A stretch of DNA of 9,165 bases from CAYMLQ01 sp964390795 (GTDB lineage: Bacteria; Verrucomicrobiota; Kiritimatiellia; RFP12; UBA1067). The notes below the pieces were generated by a model. It was not told the DNA's origin. It ran no database searches and saw only the letters and a list, made by a program, of their open reading frames with translations. The stretch is taken from NCBI GenBank assembly GCA_964390795.1, contig CAYMLQ010000240.1:1-9165 (forward strand). Reading direction: 5' to 3'. Shown one piece after another: positions 5,130-9,165 of the stretch (the first letter of the stretch is position 1; the number at the start of each line of letters is the position of its first letter). Position numbers and translations under genes: made by a program.

Positions 5130-6314
5130 TCAGCTAGGCTGTCCGATCTCCTCGTCCGTCAGGTAACAGGCAGGGTCCACGCCCCAGAGGTCGCCGGTGG
5201 CCGCCTCGGCGCGCGCGCGGAAATTGCCGCCGCACACATCGAGGTAACGGCAGGCCACGCAGCGCCCGGTCACGTGCTTTTTCTTCTCGCGCAGCAGGGC
5301 GAGAAGGCTTCCGGGCGCGGGATGCCCCCATATCTGGCTGAACTTCGTGTCGCGCACGTTGCCGACAGGCTGGTTGCGCCAGAACTGGTCGGGATAGACC
5401 GTGCCGTCCCAACTGATGCAGGCCAGACCGTGCCCCGTGCTGTTGCCGCCGTTCATGCGCAGCAGGGTCATCACGTCATCGGCGCGGGGGTTGTCCTCTC
5501 GCGTCATGCGCTGATACAGGTAAGGCCCGTCGCAGTGGTTATCGACGGTAAGCACCTCCACCGGCATACCGCGCTCGTGCAGCCGCACGGTGCGGTCGAT
5601 GATCAGATCCAGTGTGGAGCGTCGCTGCGCATGCGAAAGATCGTGCCCTGCGAGGTCAGCGCCGCGGCCGCAATAGACCAAGTGATACAGGCAGATTCGT
5701 GGAATGCGCTCGGCCTCCATCAGATCGAAAATCGCAGGGATCTCGCCGACGTTGTCCTTGGTCATCGTGACGCGCAGGCCGACTTTGACCCCGGCGTCGC
5801 GGCAGTGGCGGATGCCGGCCAGCGAACGTTGGAACGCGCCTTTACACGCCCTGAACCGGTCGTGGATTTCCTCCATGCCGTCGATGCTGATGCCCGCGTA
5901 GGAGGCGCCGATGGACTTGATTTCGGCCGCCATGCGCGCGTCGATCAGCGTGCCGTTGGTCGAGAATACAACCCGCAGGCCTTTACCCGCCGCATGGCGG
6001 GCAAGCGTCAGGATATCGGGGCGCGACAAGGGCTCGCCGCCCGAGAAAAGCAGCACGGGACAGCCGAAGGCCGCGAGGTCGTCGATCACCCCCAGCGCCT
6101 CGTCCGTCGACAGCTCGTAGTCGCCCCCCTGCGTCGCGGCATAGCAATGCGTACAGGAGAGGTTACAGCGCGACGTCACATTCCACACGACCACCGGCTT
6201 TTTGTCTTCAGAGAACTGAAGCAGATAGCTGGGAAGCTGCGCGGACCTGCGCCCGTAGCGCAGGGGATCCGAGACTTCCACTTTTCCGAGATAGAGCTTT
6301 GAAATTCCGATCAT
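5130..6314 (-). CDS. ahbC: AhbC, radical SAM 12,18-didecarboxysiroheme deacetylase
   Basis: A 394-residue radical SAM enzyme. AhbC removes the acetate side chains of 12,18-didecarboxysiroheme to form Fe-coproporphyrin III, the substrate of AhbD. The opening MIGISKLYLGKVEVSDPLRY is characteristic of AhbC and fixes the start at ATG 6314, although no clear ribosome site is seen there. The cluster motif is Cys50, Cys54 and Cys57 (RCNLSCTHC), followed by FSGGEP. VLTVDNHCDGPYLY and MNGGNSTGHG agree with AhbC sequences. The C-terminal cysteines 352, 355, 361 and 383 (GRCVACRYLDVCGGNF and PACYLTDEEI) bind an auxiliary cluster. It is the first gene of an ahbCD pair with its own promoter candidate. AhbA, AhbB and siroheme synthesis genes are not in the window and must lie elsewhere. 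Confidence 0.92.
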   Translation of the reverse strand: MIGISKLYLGKVEVSDPLRYGRRSAQLPSYLLQFSEDKKPVVVWNVTSRCNLSCTHCYAATQGGDYELSTDEALGVIDDLAAFGCPVLLFSGGEPLSRPDILTLARHAAGKGLRVVFSTNGTLIDARMAAEIKSIGASYAGISIDGMEEIHDRFRACKGAFQRSLAGIRHCRDAGVKVGLRVTMTKDNVGEIPAIFDLMEAERIPRICLYHLVYCGRGADLAGHDLSHAQRRSTLDLIIDRTVRLHERGMPVEVLTVDNHCDGPYLYQRMTREDNPRADDVMTLLRMNGGNSTGHGLACISWDGTVYPDQFWRNQPVGNVRDTKFSQIWGHPAPGSLLALLREKKKHVTGRCVACRYLDVCGGNFRARAEAATGDLWGVDPACYLTDEEIGQPS

Positions 6315-6323
6315 ATCTGTTTC

Positions 6324-6340
6324 GACGGCACGCGTCCGTC
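6324..6340 (-). promoter_or_regulatory. short hairpin in the ahbC leader
   Basis: GACGG and CCGTC form a 5-bp stem around a 7-nt loop containing the palindrome ACGCGT. The hairpin ends 9 nt before the ahbC ATG, exactly where a ribosome site would be expected and is not found. It might influence ahbC translation. The structure is short and could be chance. Confidence 0.3.
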
Positions 6341-6360
6341 ATCTCCCTTCGAATCGCTTC

Positions 6361-6389
6361 ACTATACCATGCGGCCTGCAAGCGGGCAA
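6361..6389 (-). promoter_or_regulatory. sigma-70-type promoter candidate for ahbCD
   Basis: On the minus strand TTGCCC (6384-6389) and TATAGT (6361-6366) are separated by 17 nt. They fall in the only spacer between the secreted protein gene (stop at 6393) and ahbC, giving a predicted leader of about 40 nt. The -10 box differs from TATAAT at one position. This would let ahbCD be expressed independently of the upstream genes. Confidence 0.5.
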
Positions 6390-6392
6390 ACG

Positions 6393-8783
6393 TCAAGGCG
6401 AAGTCAGCGCGGTGGCGGCAGCCTCACGCACGCGAAACGTGAGCGGCTCCGATGCCACGACGACACCGTTTGTTGTGCTGGCGACCGCCCATAAGGTGTA
6501 GTCTCCGTTTCCAAGGCGCGACTGGGGCGGCCCCTGCTCGACAGACACCGAGCAAACCGAAGCCGCCGAGCGCCCGAGCCGCTTATGGCCCAGGAATACC
6601 GAGACCTCCGTGACGCTGTTGGACGGAGTCGCCTCCGCGCTCGCCGTCACGAATGCCGGCCCGTCAAGCACGCTGCCTTCCGCGGGTGCAGTCACCTGGA
6701 CGCGCGGAACCGGCGAACCCAAGCTCGAAACGCGGAAGACGTAATTAAACTGGCGGCCGTTGAAACGACGATCTGACGAACTCGTGCGCACGGCAACCCG
6801 CAGGATTCCGCTCTGATAGTCGCCAGCCGTCGGATACAGGCGGATGGGAAGGCCCGCGAACCGGTCTTGCGAGAAATAGACCTCCTCCGTAACTTGCCCG
6901 TGCTGCTCGATACTGGCGCAAACCAGATCGCTCGGACGCTGCGCGGGCTTCAGCAGCGCGGAAAATCCGGTCGCGGGCGAGACGCTATCCTGTGACAGAG
7001 AGAACGTGACCACCTCGTTCTCATCAAAATTCAGCAGGAAAGGGCGCACATCGTTCGCGCCATCGATCGCCTGATCTTCCGACTGCGCGCTGGCCATGAA
7101 ATGGAAGAAGAGCGTCGGGCTGTTCGTTGCCGGCAGGATCCGAACCGACTGTTCGATGTCGAAGTTCTCCGGGGTGAAGACCAGCGCTTCGCGCGAAAGC
7201 GAGGTCACGGACGGAACATCCGTTGCGCAGAAGACACGCACTTCCGCAGCGGGCCGGTCCAGCAGGCGGAGCGCCGCAAAACCGGGGTTTTCCGTGTCGA
7301 TGCGGTAGGTCTCCGTGCGCATGAGCACCGTGTTCTGCGAGGCGCTCAGCCGTGAGAGCTGCCGCATGGTGTCGTAGCCGATACGCGAACAGAGGTCGTG
7401 ATATCCGTGCGGGTGATCCGGGTTGACGAGGTGCGGCTTATCCTTCTCCGGCGGAGGTTGATAGCGGTCCGTCACCAGCGTATAGATCATGTTCGCCAGC
7501 ATGTAGGAAAGCCAGTCGTTGGTACGGCCGGGCAACAGCTCATGCACCAGCGCCGCATCCTGCTGCCAAACGCGCGCCCAGGCGATCTGGTACGGGATGA
7601 AAACCAGCCCTTTGCTTTTGGCGTAGTCGTACCCCTCGATCAGAACGGACTCCAAGTTCCGGAGAACGTCCGCGCCATTCGCCGCACCTGCGGGGCTGCG
7701 GCAAAAGACCGCCGCACACGGCGGCGGCTGATTCGTGAAAAACGACCCGACCGACGAGTAGTTCTCGCGCTCCAAATACTGATCCATCTGGCTCGTATCC
7801 GCATACACCAGGTCAAAAGCCGATGCGTAACGGTCAAAACCATTCTGGTACCAGTCTGCGGGAGTTTTCCAAAACCAGTCCTGAAACGCAGCGTTCAGGA
7901 TATACTGAAGGTTCATCCTGACCGGATCGTCCTCTGACGTGTTCGGCACATAGACCTTGAGCCGCTTCTTAATGCGGGGATCGATACGGACCACTCCTTT
8001 GAAAGGACCTGAATAGTGCTTGAGCACCCGCTCCTTCTGCACCGCATCACGCGCCGAAACCGCCAGCACCTCTGTGATTTTCTTGGTCGTCCAGTCCGTC
8101 TCCAGCGCAGCCTTTGGCAGCCGCTCACCCGTCAGTTCACAATAGATCGACGCCGCCGCAAGATAGGCATAGGCGCGTGCCTTAACGGGCGATTCCCCTG
8201 AGATGCGGTTGCGCATCAGCGCCTCAGTCCACGCATAGGCAGCAGGGATCACGGCCACCCCGCAGCCATCCCCGACCCGATACGCCGTCTCGGCGAGCAA
8301 GGGCACGCGCCTGTCACGAAAGGTGGTTGCGGGCTTGGCCAGCAACACCAGCACCGGTCGGATGGCCCGAGCCGACGCTCCTCCCGCGACAACCCGTACC
8401 CCCTCAAAAAAAAGCTCAGGATACCCGCGTATGATATCCTCCGACTCGCACAACAGAAGAAAATCAAAGTTTCCCGCCACCAGTTGCGTGCGAGCGGCGC
8501 GAGCATCGGGATGATACCACCACCCGAGCAAGGTGCGGGTTTGGGTGACCGGTTCAAGCATCACCCGAACAGGCTTGCCAGGCTTGGACTCTTTGATCAT
8601 ACTTTCAAGATCGGCGCAGATCACGCCTGCATCGATGCCCCCCTGAGGCAGGGGCGCCGACAGCAGGGCGATACGAATCATGCCGTCGCGGTTGACGTCG
8701 AGATCCGCCGCAGCGGATGGCAGGCGCCACGCGCAACAGGCGACCAGCGCCAAGGCCAAGCTGTATCGGGAACACCGGGTCAT
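6393..8783 (-). CDS. secreted protein of unknown function with C-terminal Ig-like domain
   Basis: I do not recognise this 796-residue protein as a named family. ATG 8783 is preferred over the longer frame from 8984 because a signal peptide starts there (MTRCSRYSLALALVACCAWR, then LPSAAA and a likely cut) and its ATG overlaps the upstream stop as ATGA. The mature N-terminus begins LDVNRDGMI, half of a dockerin-like calcium loop. The first third has alternating strands and helices, with FDFLLLCESEDIIRGYPELF and later VAVIPAAYAWTEAL, loosely like SGNH or DUF4886 hydrolases but without a GDS-type motif. At about 525-550 ALVFTPENFDIEQSVRI resembles the LTFTxxNWxxPQTVTV motif of bacterial surface proteins. 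Residues of about 690-785 form an Ig-like beta sandwich (VQVTAPAEGSVLDGPAFVTA). It is exported and possibly acts on extracellular polysaccharide, which is inference. Confidence 0.7.
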   Translation of the reverse strand: MTRCSRYSLALALVACCAWRLPSAAADLDVNRDGMIRIALLSAPLPQGGIDAGVICADLESMIKESKPGKPVRVMLEPVTQTRTLLGWWYHPDARAARTQLVAGNFDFLLLCESEDIIRGYPELFFEGVRVVAGGASARAIRPVLVLLAKPATTFRDRRVPLLAETAYRVGDGCGVAVIPAAYAWTEALMRNRISGESPVKARAYAYLAAASIYCELTGERLPKAALETDWTTKKITEVLAVSARDAVQKERVLKHYSGPFKGVVRIDPRIKKRLKVYVPNTSEDDPVRMNLQYILNAAFQDWFWKTPADWYQNGFDRYASAFDLVYADTSQMDQYLERENYSSVGSFFTNQPPPCAAVFCRSPAGAANGADVLRNLESVLIEGYDYAKSKGLVFIPYQIAWARVWQQDAALVHELLPGRTNDWLSYMLANMIYTLVTDRYQPPPEKDKPHLVNPDHPHGYHDLCSRIGYDTMRQLSRLSASQNTVLMRTETYRIDTENPGFAALRLLDRPAAEVRVFCATDVPSVTSLSREALVFTPENFDIEQSVRILPATNSPTLFFHFMASAQSEDQAIDGANDVRPFLLNFDENEVVTFSLSQDSVSPATGFSALLKPAQRPSDLVCASIEQHGQVTEEVYFSQDRFAGLPIRLYPTAGDYQSGILRVAVRTSSSDRRFNGRQFNYVFRVSSLGSPVPRVQVTAPAEGSVLDGPAFVTASAEATPSNSVTEVSVFLGHKRLGRSAASVCSVSVEQGPPQSRLGNGDYTLWAVASTTNGVVVASEPLTFRVREAAATALTSP

Positions 8784-9165
8784 CGGGCGCCCGCCGGCGG
8801 GCGCGAGGCCGCCTTCTTTTGAGGTTTGCCCATCGTGCGAAGCAGCGTCGTCTCCAGCAGAAACATTTCGGGCAAGCCGGTGGACACCAGCTTCTCGCGC
8901 AACTCCAAGATTCGGAAGCGGGCGACCCGCAGCTCCTGAAGCGTATAGTTCAGCGCATGCGGCAGCTTCTTCTTCAACGCCCACGCGTTCATGGTCTTAG
9001 GGTTGACCGGCAAGGCGCTGAGCAGCGCGGACGCCTCTGGCGGCAGACTGGTAGACCAGCCGCAAGAGCCCCCTTTTCCGCCAAAGATCCATTTGCGGTC
9101 ATACGCCTCCCGCAGCACCAGCAGCTCCCGCACGTTCTTCTCCAGCATGACCGCCAGCATGATGC
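8780..9165 (-). CDS. unrecognised helical protein, 3' part; 5' end beyond the window
   Basis: The frame is open to the window edge; ATG at 9160 is the first start visible, but the frame continues upstream of it, so the gene is probably longer. The visible 126 residues begin with a helical, charged stretch (VRELLVLREAYDRKW), then a Gly-Ser segment (GGKGGSCGWS), then more helices (ALKKKLPHALNYTLQELRVA and FRILELREKLVS). The tail is basic with Pro and Ala (KPQKKAASRPPAGAR). There is no signal peptide or membrane segment in the visible part. Its TGA overlaps the ATG of the secreted protein gene (ATGA at 8783-8780), so the two are translated together and may work together. I cannot assign a family. 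Confidence 0.6.
   Translation of the reverse strand, partial: IMLAVMLEKNVRELLVLREAYDRKWIFGGKGGSCGWSTSLPPEASALLSALPVNPKTMNAWALKKKLPHALNYTLQELRVARFRILELREKLVSTGLPEMFLLETTLLRTMGKPQKKAASRPPAGAR

Noticed and set aside
4320..6302. A 660-codon open frame on the plus strand opposite ahbD and ahbC
   Set aside because: It is antisense to two clearly recognised genes, rich in Arg, Ala, His and Val as expected from the complement of GC-rich coding sequence, and has no family resemblance.
8784..8984. Upstream start at 8984 for the secreted protein
   Set aside because: It would overlap the preceding gene by about 200 nt and bury the signal peptide 67 residues into the protein.

Overview
The window looks like bacterial chromosome from a GC-rich anaerobe with a carbohydrate-degrading lifestyle. 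Three things suggest this: a tandem ahbC-ahbD pair (the siroheme-dependent heme route of anaerobes), a secreted GH31 glycosidase beside a secreted esterase, and dispersed palindromic repeats. A member of the PVC group such as Kiritimatiellota is my best guess, but there is no rRNA or other marker here, so the taxonomy is inference. Most genes lie on the minus strand; only the GH31 gene is clearly on the plus strand.

Left part (1-800, minus strand, visibly less GC-rich than the rest): a tightly packed operon of small toxin-antitoxin-like or orphan accessory genes. In transcription order it holds a promoter with an operator-like inverted repeat, a broken DUF4160 gene, a DUF2442 gene joined to it by an ATGA overlap, a CopG/BrnA-type antitoxin overlapping DUF2442 by 11 nt, and the first 15 codons of an SF0329-like gene that runs off the window. 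The DUF4160 gene has lost its core by an in-frame deletion and carries a one-base deletion right after its start. Positions 796-1074 are non-coding and repeat-rich: four tandem GTTCG heptamers and a REP-like hairpin repeat whose second copy lies at 4033-4063.

Middle part (1075-3975): a secreted GH31 glycosidase on the plus strand with its own promoter candidate. It converges on a minus-strand pair made of a secreted esterase of the EstA/esterase D type and, in the same frame just past the esterase TGA, an open stretch encoding a beta-sandwich-like fragment. The latter is probably a gene remnant.

Right part (4011-9165, minus strand): ahbC and ahbD abut with no spacing and share a promoter candidate in front of ahbC. 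They encode the last two steps of heme synthesis from didecarboxysiroheme. Upstream of them lies a coupled pair that I cannot assign to a known family: a helical protein cut by the window edge, and a 796-residue secreted protein with a C-terminal Ig-like domain. The two share an ATGA overlap. No tRNA, rRNA, CRISPR array, IS element or complete new defence system is visible.
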